From Malurus cyaneus samueli (taxonomy: Eukaryota > Chordata > Aves > Passeriformes > Maluridae), in contig VKON01000103.1 of assembly GCA_009741485.1 (NCBI GenBank), positions 2,248,217 through 2,312,216 of the forward strand: DNA of 64,000 bases, read 5' to 3'. Shown in pieces: positions 12,238 through 25,800 of the stretch; position 1 is the stretch's first letter, and each line of letters opens with the position of its first letter. Both the position numbers and the translations under genes were made by a program. The notes below the pieces were generated by a model. That model was not told where the DNA came from. It searched no databases and saw only the letters and a program-made list of their open reading frames with translations.

Positions 12238-15200
12238 ATAAATGCCTTCAGGACAATGGATTTTACAGGGAGGAGGAATGAAATTTTGATCCACATCTAT
12301 TGAGAGCACACCTTAATTATTCTAGGAGTTTTCAGAACAGTGAGGGTAATAAACAGAACACATGTACCCTAATAAGTACCTTAAATTTATAATATTGATC
12401 CTGCAAAGCATGGGAACACAAATTTTAACAGAACTGTGACAGTAGCAGCATGTGGGCTGTGCCATTTGCTGTTTTTCCATCTGACCATTAAAGAAAGCCA
12501 TTATAAATTCCATATAGATTGCTTAAGTCATACGGTGGCTCAACGATGACAGAGAGACTGTGAAGTGCTATCATTCAAGGAGGCTTCAGCAAGGCTGCTT
12601 GTGCTGACTTGGGTTGCTTAGGATGAAATCTGTGCAGTTAATGAAGGGGAATAATTCATGAGAGGAGATATTTGAGATACAGGTTGTGCCATCAATTTGT
12701 ATTACATAAATACCGGGAGAGCAGCGAGGTGCGTTCGGTTTTTCAGCGTTAGTGTCAATCTGTGTAGGGCTGGTTTGGGGTTATCTGGGAATTAACTTGC
12801 AACAAATCTGCCATCCCTGGATTTGGACTGGTTCTGGTTGATCACATTAGCTTCCCTCTATTTAAAAGGAATGGTGCCTTAATGAGGGAGGGCTCTGAGG
12901 TTTAGAGTGAAAGGATTCCACATATGAAGGATGAAGGAGTGAGACAGGTGTGGTAAAAATATTCTCATAATTCTGGTGATACTGGGCAGGAATTTCAATT
13001 TTTTCTCTGCCATGCAGTTGATTCCATTTGCCATTTTCATTCATCTGAAAACTGTCAGAGCTTGTGCTGGAAAGGAACATGTATGTCAAGGTAATTTTAA
13101 ATGGATTTGGTGTTGAACAGTAGCAGAAATCCTCTCTCTAGTTTGGGTCTGCTTGCTAAGAGTCAGTAACTCATGTGCATCTCAATTCCTCATGTGTTAA
13201 AAATGAATAAAGTAGTGTTGACATCCATCATCACTTAAAAATTGTGTCTTTCTGTTGCCCTGATTTCAAGAGATTAAAGCAGTCACAGATTTGTTGCTGA
13301 CCTGCAAAAAAGTGGAATATTTGGATTCATATAATGCTTCAGTTTTTGAGGTATCTAGAAATAATATAAATTCTGTCAGGCTGAAAAAAAAAATTTAAAT
13401 CCCCCTCAACACTTTGATTTTAGCTGTGTCACAAAGAGAATCCTCTGCTTTATGGGCATCTGACTTGGGATGCCTCTTGGGGAATCTTCTGCCCTTTCCA
13501 GGCTGATTTCTTGACAGTCTTTACAAATTTATTGTCTGGAACATTCTGTCTGTCTGCTCAGTGAGATCTTTGTGTTGAGGAGGGTTTTGGCTGCTGCTGG
13601 CAGTCTGCTCCTCTTGTTTGAGCAGCTTCACAGACGATGGAGCATCACCCTGTTGCTGCTCTGTGCTGGCCTTTGGGGCTGAAGGGAATGGCTCAGAAAT
13701 ATGGATGTCAGCTGGCCTTTGGAGTTGACTCTCTGCCAGTTTGTGTCTCATTGGGATACAAACTCAATGTTTGGGAGCTTCCTTTACCCATCTGGGAAGG
13801 TATTGAATTGATTTCTGATTCAAAAAGCAGGCACGCTGCTAAAAGCAATCTCATTCAGCCTCTTTCTAGTGGCTTCCAGAGCAACTAATCCTTGCACAGA
13901 CCTAAGGCAGCCAGTGCTTACTCACTGGTAACAGGTTAGGGTGTTCAAGGAATTCAGAATTTGTCCTTTTCCTAAGAAAAACATTCTCTCCTTGCTTGGC
14001 TTGGGGAAAATGATGGTTGTTAATCTGACAGTTGGTGAAGAATCAAACAGGGAAAACAATTTTTTTTTTTTTTTTAATGCTGAATCATTGCTCTGTGTGT
14101 TTTTTCTTCCCCTAATGCCCCCTGATGTCCCAGGAAGCAAGGAGCACGGATTGGGAATAAATGCCTGTGAGTGGGCTTTATGTCAGTGTCACTGTGGGAT
14201 CATACATCACTCCAAAAAGCCTTCCATGATTTTTGCCTGTTAAATAGTAGGGCTTGATTCATGGTTCCTCTGCAGTTCTTTTATGCAGTTTGCCACAGAG
14301 AACAAGCTCTGAGGCTGAACAGACTGGCATTTAGGTCAAAAAGTGTTGGTTCTGTAGCTGCCACCAGCCAGTGAAAAGCACTCCAGTTAAGTCCCAATTT
14401 TGTGAAACCTATCCAGCAAAATAACTAGCAGTGATTAGGCGTTTTCTGGAAACGATTGTGCATGATATTGTCTGCAAAGGGACAAAATTTTCCTGTCAAT
14501 TTTTATCCGAGGAAAACATTTACTGTGCTGACGTGGCTAGACTGGCATAAAACTGCTGCTATGGGTAGCTGATACATATTATATTAAAAAATAATCTTTT
14601 CCAGGGTGAATCACATCTATCTTAAACTTGCCAGTTTGTTACCTCGTTGAAAAGATCCTAAACAATCTTATCTAGAGAAGATGGAGTAAAACAACACCTC
14701 ACAAACTTCAAGGGCACCTGTGCAAGGTTTTGTTGTTGCAGTTGTGTTGGTGGGACACAGGTTTTAGTGTGAGACCCTGCTGCAAGAGGAGCTTTGCTTG
14801 CTGAGGTTTCTATTCCTAAAAATGGTCACTGCAGCTGGGTGTATGCACAAACCAAAAATGTTTCTGTGAGCTTAGGTTTTCTTCAGTCCTCTTCTTCTGC
14901 AGGGGTTGGGCTCTGCACAAAATCCTGTAACTGTTCTTTCGTTCTGCAGTGCTCGCTCCATGACTCACTGTCCATCAAACTTTTCTGTCAACTGTAGCTA
15001 TGGGAATTACCATGGTTCCTTGAAATCCTTTTAGAAATAAGACAGTTATCCCATGAAACCTTTACTGAAATCAAGTTTATTTATATCTTTTCTATTTTTA
15101 CATTAAAGAGTGATTTTTTTTTCCTTAGGGCATGGGAGACATTTACACTGTCCATCAGTTTTATGGCGTTCTGGCAAACCACTGACCTAAAAACACTGTT

Positions 15201-18200
15201 TGCCCCCTGATTTCATGCCTCATTATGTATTTGGAGAGAAAATGGTCCATTTGTCTGCAATTGGTAGGACTGTTAGCAAGGTACCAGCAGCGACTGTGAA
15301 TGGTCCCGGTCTGAACATAACAGTTTTTGACTTGCAGAAATGGATGTAAACCCGTTACAAATTGTATTAGGCTGTGCTTTTTAAAAGGATTCAAACAATC
15401 AGATTTTGGATATTTTATCTGCTGTCATAGTTTTGAGAGAGAAACAGGGAAAGACTGTGACAAATGATGGAAAGAACATCAAGTGTTTCTCATCCCCCCT
15501 CCAAAACCTAAAATGTGTTCAACCTGAGCCCATTTTGCTGATGTATTTTGTTTTGATGGTAAAAAACTTTTTAAGAATTCACTGAGATGTTTTTGTAGTT
15601 ACTGAGCCATCCAGCATCCTCTGAATCTCGTTATACTAGGAAGTAGCACATGCTTTTGCATAATTGATAAAAAACGTGCTCAGTGATGACTGAAATCCTA
15701 GAGGAATTATGGTTTCACGATGTCAGGGGGTTAATTTTGATTCTCAAAGATTTTTCATTCAATTCTGAAGTGCAAAGAGCAGTTCTGTTATTGGGAGTTG
15801 ATACCATTTTATCAGTGCTCCAGGTTCTCATTCTTTGGCAGAAATGAAAAGATTCCCATTATCTGCTTGTCCAGCTGATGCCTGTACATCATTTCAGGTT
15901 TCCAATTTTAAGGCAGTTGCTAATTGCTTTGAACACGTCTCTTGGTACTTCTCCAGTTTTTATTTTCAAAGGAGAAAGTGCCTTTTTCTCTCCCAATTTT
16001 AGTATTTTTAGTTTAAAAATATTCATAATTGTGAAGTGACATCTTTCTGATATTTTGAATTAATGTTCTCCTTTCTGAACATACTTTGTTTTGTTTTTAT
16101 GTCTTTATTACCTCTAGCTGTAGAGAACAAACATTTGGGCCATTTTTTATGTTGCATTCATGTTATTTTCAAAGACATAAACACACCATGGAACGTTCTT
16201 ATTATTCACTTTAATGGACTGTACAATACTGTTTTTTTTCTTTTGTGTAATTCCTTTTCTTTTCTGCAATCTCCGTTTTTATGGTGGATTTCATTGCCTT
16301 CTTTTCCTTTATTTTGAAGCCTATGCATATTATGTTCATCCAGCCTCTTTGAGCTATGACACTGTAATGAGTGGAAGAATTTTAGAAGTCTTCATGATTC
16401 TTACTCTGAATGATAAACATGCATAAAAAAACCCATTGCTGCATAAAAAAAATAAGGGAAAACCAAAGAAGTTATTGTTGCAAGGAAATGGGTGTTAGGA
16501 AACCTGTCCAGAAAGTGGTTCAGCAAATAGATTTGGAGTGAGAAAATGTCTCTCTTAAAGGGCTACTTCATATTGTCAATATTTAGAAACTCTCAGCTGG
16601 AATCGTTGTAATATTGTTATGAATTGATCTGAATGGAGAGATGTGTTAAATCTGGATTTTAACCTGGATCTTCTCAAAATGCAGACACTTGAAAGATTCT
16701 CGTGTGTGGGCTCACCCTAAGATTAGCAGCTTCTCAAGTAAGGGATGTGCAAAAGAACATTCAGAATTTTCAGCCTCAGTTGAAATGTTCTCATAAAGTA
16801 ATATTTTGTGTATTTATCAGATTTCTCAGGTTGTAAGTGCTTTTTTTTCAGCTCTCTGGAGTGGTACAATGCAGTGAAGTACACAGAAGCATCTGCTTTG
16901 TTCAGGGTTTGTTCCCATGAGCTAACTCCTGCTCTACACAGTGGGACATTCTTGTGCTGAAGGAGGGGAAAGCTGATTTTGTGAAGTGAAATATGGTCCC
17001 TGTGTGTTGTACTTGGATCAGGGTGAGTACTCTGGAGTTAGGTCAGGCTTGTATTCAACAGCTTGTTTTCAGTGTGGCTTGGTGCCTTGCACTGGTAGTT
17101 TTTTATTTGTTGTTTTTTTTGTATAGTGGAAGCATCAGAAAATATGGCAGCATGTAAAAAAGTAGAATAGAGATTTGTGCGTGGCAATGGATTATTTAGA
17201 TGCCAAGTAGGATGGGCATTAACTGTTTTGACTTGTCTTTCCTCTCCAGATAGTACCAGGACTAACAGAAGAGAGGCAATGTGCTGTGTTGCAGTAATTT
17301 GCCTGGAAAAACTGCACAACTATCCAATCCTTTTCAGACTCTTGTTTCCCCAAGCACCAAATGAGGTCTGAATTATCATTTTTCAAGCAGAAGCACAAGC
17401 AGGCTGATGCCTGTACAGTGCAACCCTGTGGGAAAAGTTTTTGAGTTTTCCAAAATGTTTAGCTCTGAGAAACTAAAGCAGATGTTAGCGCAGAAAGGAT
17501 TTATGTCAGAACTTGGGAGGATGAACAGAAGGGGAAAAGGCACCAGAGGAAACCAAAATGAGAGAGTAGGTTGGACTGGAAATAGGATAAATGGAGGACC
17601 ATTGAGCTCTGAGTGAGAACCTAACTTAGAGATGAGCTAAGAATGCAAGTTGAACTCAAGGATTGGGAAAGAAGGGATTGAAAGAGAAAGATTTAAAGAG
17701 CAAAAAGGGCACAAGCAAAATAAATAGTAGCAATGGTGGAGTCCAAAGCTCAGAAGTTACTGCAGTTTTCTCCCCCTTCCAAGTAATTTCACTTGATAAA
17801 ATAGTAACATTTGAGAAACCTGGCTTTGGTCCTTCTGGCAGTCTAGGTACACTTGTTTCTCAAAATCAGGAAAATAGCAGGAAGCAAATGTGTTTTAACT
17901 TAAGAAACCCGATACGAGAAAATCCTGTATGATGGTTGCTTTCTCTTTAGTTTACAAAGTAGGAGTTATTTGTCAAGTCCATGGAGCAGAATACTCTCCT
18001 TTTTCCTGTGGTACTTTTTTCCTGTGTTTTATGCTCTGTTTTATGAACACTGAGAGCTCAGAATATGGATTTGAAAGAGTTAAAATATTAGATAAGACCA
18101 GTGGTAGTATCAAAACATGTAAATATTTTTGTTATTTTTTTTTAAACAACTACTTTGAAGAAAAAAAAAAGTGGAAGTGGAAAAGAGTTTGGAGATAATT

Positions 18201-19663
18201 TACTTGTTTGTGTTAAGGATAAGCTTACCAGCTTTAGTTTGGCTCACATACTGAAGCAAACAGGTTTAAAAAGATGTGTAATAGTAATGCATATCCAGAG
18301 CTGGTGTGGGGGAATAAATTACACAGTCATTGTGTTAGCAAAAACAGAGACTGAGGCTGTGGCTTTTGTCGAGCTTTTCACAGAACTTAATGGAATTTGC
18401 AAATAAAATTGGAAATTACCTGATTAGTATGAAAACGTTCTGCAATCATGAGCTAAGAAATTATGTTTCAAGAGCCTATCCATTCTTTACCCTCAAAGAT
18501 AACATTTTGGTTATGAAGAAATTAGGATGCAAATTCTTGAGAACAAAGGGATGTGCTGCTAAAACATGGTAATTCAAACAGAAGAGAATTTTATTTTTTG
18601 GCTGTTCATTGTATATCTGCCTCCATCTCGAATTGTTTCAAAGTGTGCACATCCTGATTTTAGGTGAGGTCTCACTTCAAGGATGGATTTACCCTGGTAG
18701 GATGCAGTGGCTCTTTGTTGCCATGGAAAGCGATGACGGCTGTTGTACAGAAGAATAATTTCTCTAGGAATCTTTGATTGCAGCTGCATTTATTAACACT
18801 GAATTATGATCCACTATGCCAAGCTTTCCTTTATCCCCCGTCTTCTACTCTTACGGAGATAAATTAATTGGTAGTTTTAAAAATTAAAACTGCTACAGTC
18901 TTTTTGTATATTAAAAAAAAAAAAAACCAAAAAAAACAACCCCAAAACAGAAATCATGGAGTTGAATGGGGACATGAAAAAGAAGGATCAAATTAAAATT
19001 TTGGTCTACCTGGTGGTGAATATACTGCTGCTGTACTTAGCCTTAGTTGTTCCTTTTCACAAACTTTTACTTCTTGCTTACCAATTGGCCTCTTAGTATA
19101 CTCCTCTGTGTTTTTTTAATCTGAACAGCAAGCTCCTATTGTATCTTGGATTTCGTGGAAATTCTGCAATCTCTTTATTAAGATTCCCTCACCTCTGTTC
19201 AGTTCGAGAAAGTCTTCAGAGCTCCATCTTTTTCACACTATTATCTCCTGGTTATTTTTTTACCATCATGTTTTGATTCTCAGAAACAGCCACACTGTAG
19301 AAGTTCAGCTCTTCTGTTGGAATCAACATTCCAGTTGCTGCAGTGATGGTTTGATTCAGAATGAGATCCTGCCTGCAGTGAAGTTGCTGGGATCTTCTCT
19401 AACAGGTGAGAAGTGTAAATGCACCAGTGAATGCTCCAGTTACACAGATTTTCCTAAAAGTTTGCTTGTACAAGCCCATTGCTGCCCAGAGAAACACAAA
19501 CCCAAAAGGAATTCAATTAGCATAGCAGGCAGAGGGCTGTTAATCAGCTGGAATAGTTCTAGATTATGGATTATCCTGGATTATCTTGCCCAGCCTCTGA
19601 AATGCTCATTGATCTTTCTCATGCTGTAAAATTCTGCCTCATCTTCTGTCTGCATCCTTCAGG
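12238..19663. repeat. Tandem duplication, unit 1 (~7.4 kb)
   Basis: The unit starts ATAAATGCCTTCAGGACAAT and ends CATCCTTCAGG. It matches 19887-27359 end to end at very high identity, with an offset growing from 7649 to 7696 through small indels. It contains no recognisable gene: the open frames at 13.6 kb and 17.2-18.6 kb are short and have no known domain. Unit 1 lacks a 19-base stretch near 14705 that unit 2 has. The left edge abuts the CR1 tail after the N gap. Confidence 0.93.
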
Positions 19664-19886
19664 GAAAAAAAAAAAACCTGGGCCCCCTTCCCTGCCAGAT
19701 TCAGGCTGAAACACACTAGGCCAATATACGAGTGAAAGTCTGAATTTTCAAAAATTGTACACTGTATTGCAAGTCAGAACCCTCGGAAGATGTTCGTATT
19801 AAGAAACCGAATTTGTTTTCTAAGGAAAAAAAAAAAACAAAAACAGAAAAAAAAAAAAACAAACAACCCCAACAATCCAAGCATTA
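19664..19886. other. Unique spacer between duplicated units, A-rich ends
   Basis: The 223-base spacer begins with an A12 run and ends with A-rich runs (AAAAAAAAAAAACAAAAACAG and similar). The ~140-base middle is not seen elsewhere in the window and is not recognised. It may be a retrocopy tail or a junction artefact. Confidence 0.6.
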
Positions 19887-22800
19887 ATAAATGCCTTCAG
19901 GACAATGGATTTTACAGGGAGGAGGAATGAAATTTTGATCCACACCTAGTGAGAGCACACCTTAATTATTCTAGGAGTTTTCAGAACAGTGAGGGTAATA
20001 AACAGAACACATGTACCCTAATAAGTACCTTAAATTTATAATATTGATCCTGCAAAGCATGGGAACACAAATTTTAACAGAACTGTGACAATAACATCAT
20101 GTGGGCTGTGCCATTTGCTGTTTCTCCATCTCACCATCAAAGAAAGCCATTATAAATTCCATATAGATTGCTTAAGTCATACAGTGGCTCAACGATGACA
20201 GAGAGACTGTGAAGTGCTATCATTCAAGGAGGCTTCAGCAAGGCTGCTTGTGCTGACTTGGGCTGCTTAGGATGAAATCTGTGCAGTTAATGAAGGGGAA
20301 TAATTCATGAGAGGAGATATTTGAGATACAGGTTGTGCCATCAATTTGTATTACATAAATACAGGGAGAGCAGCGAGGTGCGTTCGGTTTTTCAGCGTTA
20401 GCGTCAATCTGTGTAGGGCTGGTTTGGGGTTATCTGGGAATTAACTTGCAACAAATCTGCCATCCGTGGATTTGGACTGGTTCTGGTTGATCACATTAGC
20501 TTCCCTCTATTTAAAAGGAATGGTGCCTTAATGAGGGAGGGCTCTGAGGTTTAGAGTGAAAGGATTCCACATATGAAGGATGAAGGAGTGAGACTAGGTG
20601 TGGTAAAAATATTCTCATAGATTCTGGTGATACTGGGCAGGAATTTCAATTTATTTCTCTGCCATCGCAGCTTGATTCCATTTGCCATTTTCATTCATCT
20701 GAAAACTGTCAGAGCTTGTGCTGGAAAGGAACATGTATGTCAAGGTAATTTTAAATGGATTTGGTGTTGAACAGTAGCAGAAATCCTCTCTCTAGTTTGG
20801 GTCTGCTTGCTAAGAGTCAGTAACTCATGTGCATCTCAATTCCTCATGTGTTAAAAATGAATAAAGTAGTGTTGACATCCATCATCACTTAAAAATTGTG
20901 TCTTTCTGTTGCCCTGATTTCAAGAGATTAAAGCAGTCACAGATTTGTTGCTGACCTGCAAAAAATGTGGAATATTTGGATTCATATAATGCTTCAGTTT
21001 TTGAGGTATCTAGAAATAATATAAATTCTGTCAGGCTGAAAAAAAAAATTTAAATCCCCCTCAACACTTTGATTTTAGCTGTGTCACAAAGAGAATCCTC
21101 TGCTTTATGGGCATCTGACTTGGGATGCCTCTTGGGGAATCTTCTGCCCTTTCCAGGCTGATTTCTTGACAGTCTTTACAAATTTATTGTCTGGAACATT
21201 CTGTCTGTCTGCTCAGTGAGATCTTTGTGTTGAGGAGGGTTTTGGCTGCTGCTGGCAGTCTGCTCCTCTTGTTTGAGCAGCTTCACAGACGATGGAGCAT
21301 CACCCTGTTGCTGCTCTGTGCTGGCCTTTGGGGCTGAAGGGAATGTGCTCAGAAATATGGATGTCAGCTGGCCTTTGGAGTTGACTCTCTGCCAGTTTGT
21401 GTCTCATTTGGGATACAAACTCAATGTTTGGGAGCTTCCTTTACCCATCTGTGAAGGTATTGAATTGATTTCTGATTCAAAAAGCAGGCACGCTGCTAAA
21501 AGCAATCTCATTCAGCCTCTTTCTAGTGGCTTCCAGAGCAACTAATCCTTGCACAGACCTAAGGCAGCCAGTGCTTACTCACTGGTAACAGGTTAGGGTG
21601 TTCAAGGAATTCAGAATTTGTCCTTTTCCTAAGAAAAACATTCTCTCCTTGCTTGGCTTGGGGAAAATGATGGTTGTTAATCTGACAGTTGGTGAAGAAT
21701 CATACAGGGAAAACAATTTTTTTTTTTTTTTTATGCTGAATCATTGCTCTGTGTGTTTTTTCTTCCCCTAATGCCCCCTGGTGTCCCAGGAAGCAAGGAG
21801 CACGGATTGGGAATAAATGCCTGTGAGTGGGCTTTATGTCAGTGTCACTGTGGGATCATACATCACTCCAAAAAGCCTTCCATGATTTTTGCCTGTTAAA
21901 TAGTAGGGCTTGATTCATGATTCCTCTGCAGTTCTTTTATGCAGTTTGCCACAGAGAACAAGCTCTGAGGCTGAACAGACTGGCATTTAGGTCAAAAAGT
22001 GTTGGTTCTGTAGCTGCCACCAGCCAGTGAAAAGCACTCCAGTTAAGTCCCAATTTTGTGAAACCTATCCAGCAAAATAACTAGCAGTGATTAGGCGTTT
22101 TCTGGAAACGATTGTGCATGATATTGTCTGCAAAGGGACAAAATTTTCCTGTCAATTTTTATCCGAGGAAAACATTTACTGTGCTGACGTGGCTAGACTG
22201 GCATAAAACTGCTGCTATGGGTAGCTGATACATATTATATTAAAAAATAATCTTTTCCAGGGTGAATCACATCTATCTTAACACTTGCCAGTTTGTTACC
22301 TCGTTGAAAAGATCCTAAACAATCTTATCTAGAGAAGATGGAGTAAAACAACACCTCACAAACTTCAGGGAAGATTTATGGCCTCAAGGGCACCTGTGCA
22401 AGGTTTTGTTGTTGCAGTTGTGTTGGTGGAACCCAGGTTTTAGTGTGAGACCCTGCTGCAAGAGGAGCTTTGCTTGCTGAGGTTTCTATTCCTAAAAATG
22501 GTCACTGCAGCTGGGTGTATGCACAAACCAAAAATGTTTCTGTGAGCTTAGGTTTTCTTCAGTCCTCTTCTGCTGCAGGGGTTGGGCTCTGCACAAAATC
22601 CTGTAACTGTTCTTCGGTTCTGCAGTGCTCTGCTCCATGACTCACTGTCCATCAAACTTTTCTGTCAACTGTAGCTATGGGAATTACCATGATTCCTTGA
22701 AATCCTTTTAGAAATAAGACAGTTATCCCATGAAACCTTTACTGAAATCAAGTTTATTTATATCTTTTCTATTTTTACATTAAAGAGTGATTTTTTTTTC

Positions 22801-25800
22801 CTTAGGGCATGGGAGACATTTACACTGTCCATCAGTTTTATGGCGTTCTGGCAAACCACTGACCTAAAAACACTGTTTGCCCCCTGATTTCATGCCTCAT
22901 TATGTATTTGGAGAGAAAATGGTCCATTTGTCTGCAATTGGTAGGACTGTTAGAAGGTACCAGCAGCGACTGTGAATGGTCCCGGTCTGAACATAACAGT
23001 TTTTGACTTGCAGAAATGGATGTAAACCCGTTACAAATTGTATTAGGCTGTGCTTTTTAAAAGGATTCAAACAATCAGATTTTGGATATTTTATCTGCTG
23101 TCATAGTTTTGAGAGAGAAACAGGGAAAGACTGTGACAAATGATGGAAAGAACATCAAGTGTTTCTCATCCCCCCTCCAAAACCTAAAATGTGTTCAACC
23201 TGAGCCCATTTTGCTGATGTATTTTGTTTTGATGGTAAAAAACTTTTTAAGAATTCACTGAGATGTTTTTGTAGTTACTGAGCCATCCAGCATCCTCTGA
23301 ATCTCGTTATACTAGGAAGTAGCACATGCTTTTGCATAATTGATAAAAAACGTGCTCAGTGATGACTGAAATCCTAGAGGAATTATGGTTTCACGATGTC
23401 AGGGGGTTAATTTTGATTCTCAAAGATTTTTCATTCAATTCTGAAGTGCAAAGAGCAGTTCTGTTATTGGGAGTTGATACCATTTTATCAGTGCTCCAGG
23501 TTCTCATTCTTTGGCAGAAATGAAAAGATTCCCATTATCTGCTTGTCCAGCTGATGCCTGTACATCATTTCAGGTTTCCAATTTTAAGGCAGTTGCTAAT
23601 TGCTTTGAACACGTCTCTTGGTACTTCTCCAGTTTTTATTTTCAAAGGAGAAAGTGCCTTTTTCTCTCCCAATTTTAGTATTTTTAGTTTAAAAATATTC
23701 ATAATTGTGAAGTGACATCTTTCTGATATTTTGAATTAATGTTCTCCTTTCTGAACATACTTTGTTTTGTTTTTATGTCTTTATTACCCTCTAGCTGTAG
23801 GAGACAAACATTTGGGCCATTTTTTATGTTGCATTCATGTTATTTTCAAGACATAAACACACCACTGGAACAGTTCCTTAATTATTCACTTTAATGGACT
23901 GTGACCAAAATACTGTTTTTTTCCTTTTGTGTAATTTCCTTTTCTTTTCTGCAATCTCCGTTTTTATGGTGGATTTCATTGCCTTCTTTTCCTTTATTTT
24001 GAAGCCTATGCATATTATGTTCATCCAGCCTCTTTGAGCTATGACACTGTAATGAGTGGAAGAATTTTAGAAGTCTTCATGATTCTTACTCTGAATGATA
24101 AACATGCATAAAAAAACCCATTGCTGCATAAAAAAAATAAGGGAAAACCAAAGAAGTTATTGTTGCAAGGAAATGGGTGTTAGGAAACCTGTCCAGAAAG
24201 TGGTTCAGCAAATAGATTTGGAGTGAGAAAATGTCTCTCTTAAAGGATTACTTCATATTGTCAATATTTAGAAACTCTCAGCTGGAATCGTTGTAATATT
24301 GTTATGAATTGATCTGACTGGAGAGTTAAATGTGTTAAATCTGGATTTTAACCTGGATCTTCTCAAAATGCAGAGACACTTGAAAGATTCTCGTGTGTGG
24401 GCTCACCCTAAGATTAGCAGCTTCTCAAGTAAGGGATGTGCAAAAGAACATTCAGAATTTTCAGCCTCAGTTGAAACATTCCCATAAAGTAATATTTTGT
24501 GTATTTATCAGATTTCTCAGATAGTAAGTGCTTTTTTTTCAGCTCTCTGGAGTGGTACAATGCAGTGAAGTACACAGAAGCATCTGCTTTGTTCGGGGTT
24601 TGTTCCCATGAGCTAACTCCTACTCTACACAGTGGCACATTCTTGTGCTGAAGGAGGGGAAAGCTGATTTTGTGAAGTGAAATATGGTCCCTGTGTGTTG
24701 TACTTGGATCAGGGTGAGTACTCTGGAGTTAGGTCAGGCTTGTATTCAACAGCTTGTTTTCAGTGTGGCTTGGTGCCTTAGCACTGGTAGTTTTTTATTT
24801 GTTTGTTTGTTTTGTAATAGTGGAAAGCATCAGAAAATAATGGCAGGCATGTAAAAAAGTAGAATAGAGATTTTGTGCGTGGCAATGGATTATTTAGGAT
24901 GCCAAGTAGGATGGGCATTAACTGTTTTGACTTGTCTTTCCTCTCCAGATAGTACCAGGACTAACAGAAGAGAGGCAATGTGCTGTGTTGCAGTAATTTG
25001 CCTGGAAAAACTGCACAACTATCCAATCCTTTTCAGACTCTTGTTTCCCCAAGCACCAAATGAGGTCTGAATTATCATTTTTCAAGCAGAAGCACAAGCA
25101 GGCTGATGCCTGTACAGTGCAACCCTGTGGGAAAAGTTTTTGAGTTTTCCAAAATGTTTAGCTCTGAGAAACTAAAGCAGATGTTAGCGCAGAAAGGATT
25201 TATGTCAGAACTTGGGAGGATGAACAGAAGGGGAAAAGGCACCAGAGGAAACCAAAATGAGAGAGTAGATTGGACTGGAAATAGGATAAATGGAGGACCA
25301 TTGAGCTCTGAGTGAGAACCTAACTTAGAGATGAGCTAAGAATGCAAGTTGAACTCAAGGATTGGGAAAGAAGGGATTGAAAGAGAAAGATTTAAAGAGC
25401 AAAAAGGGCACAAGCAAAATAAATAGTAGCAATGGTGGAGTCCAAAGCTCAGAAGTTACTGCAGTTTTCTCCCCCTTCCAAGTAATTTCACTTGATAAAA
25501 TAGTAACATTTGAGAAACCTGGCTTTGGTCCTTCTGGCAGTCTAGGTACACTTGTTTCTCAAAATCAGGAAAATAGCAGGAAGCAAATGTGTTTTAACTT
25601 AAGAAACCCGATACGAGAAAATCCTGTATGATGGTTGCTTTCTCTTTAGTTTACAAAGTAGGAGTTATTTGTCAAGTCCATGGAGCAGAATACTCTCCTT
25701 TTTCCTGTGGTACTTTTTTCCTGTGTTTTATGCTCTGTTTTATGAACACTGAGAGCTCAGAATATGGATTTGAAAGAGTTAAAATATTAGATAAGACCAG

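Noticed and set aside
17038..18789. Series of 60-90 codon frames at 17.0-18.8 kb, repeated at 24.9-26.1 kb
   Set aside because: They recur only because the DNA is duplicated. They lack domains, and the frames shift between copies.
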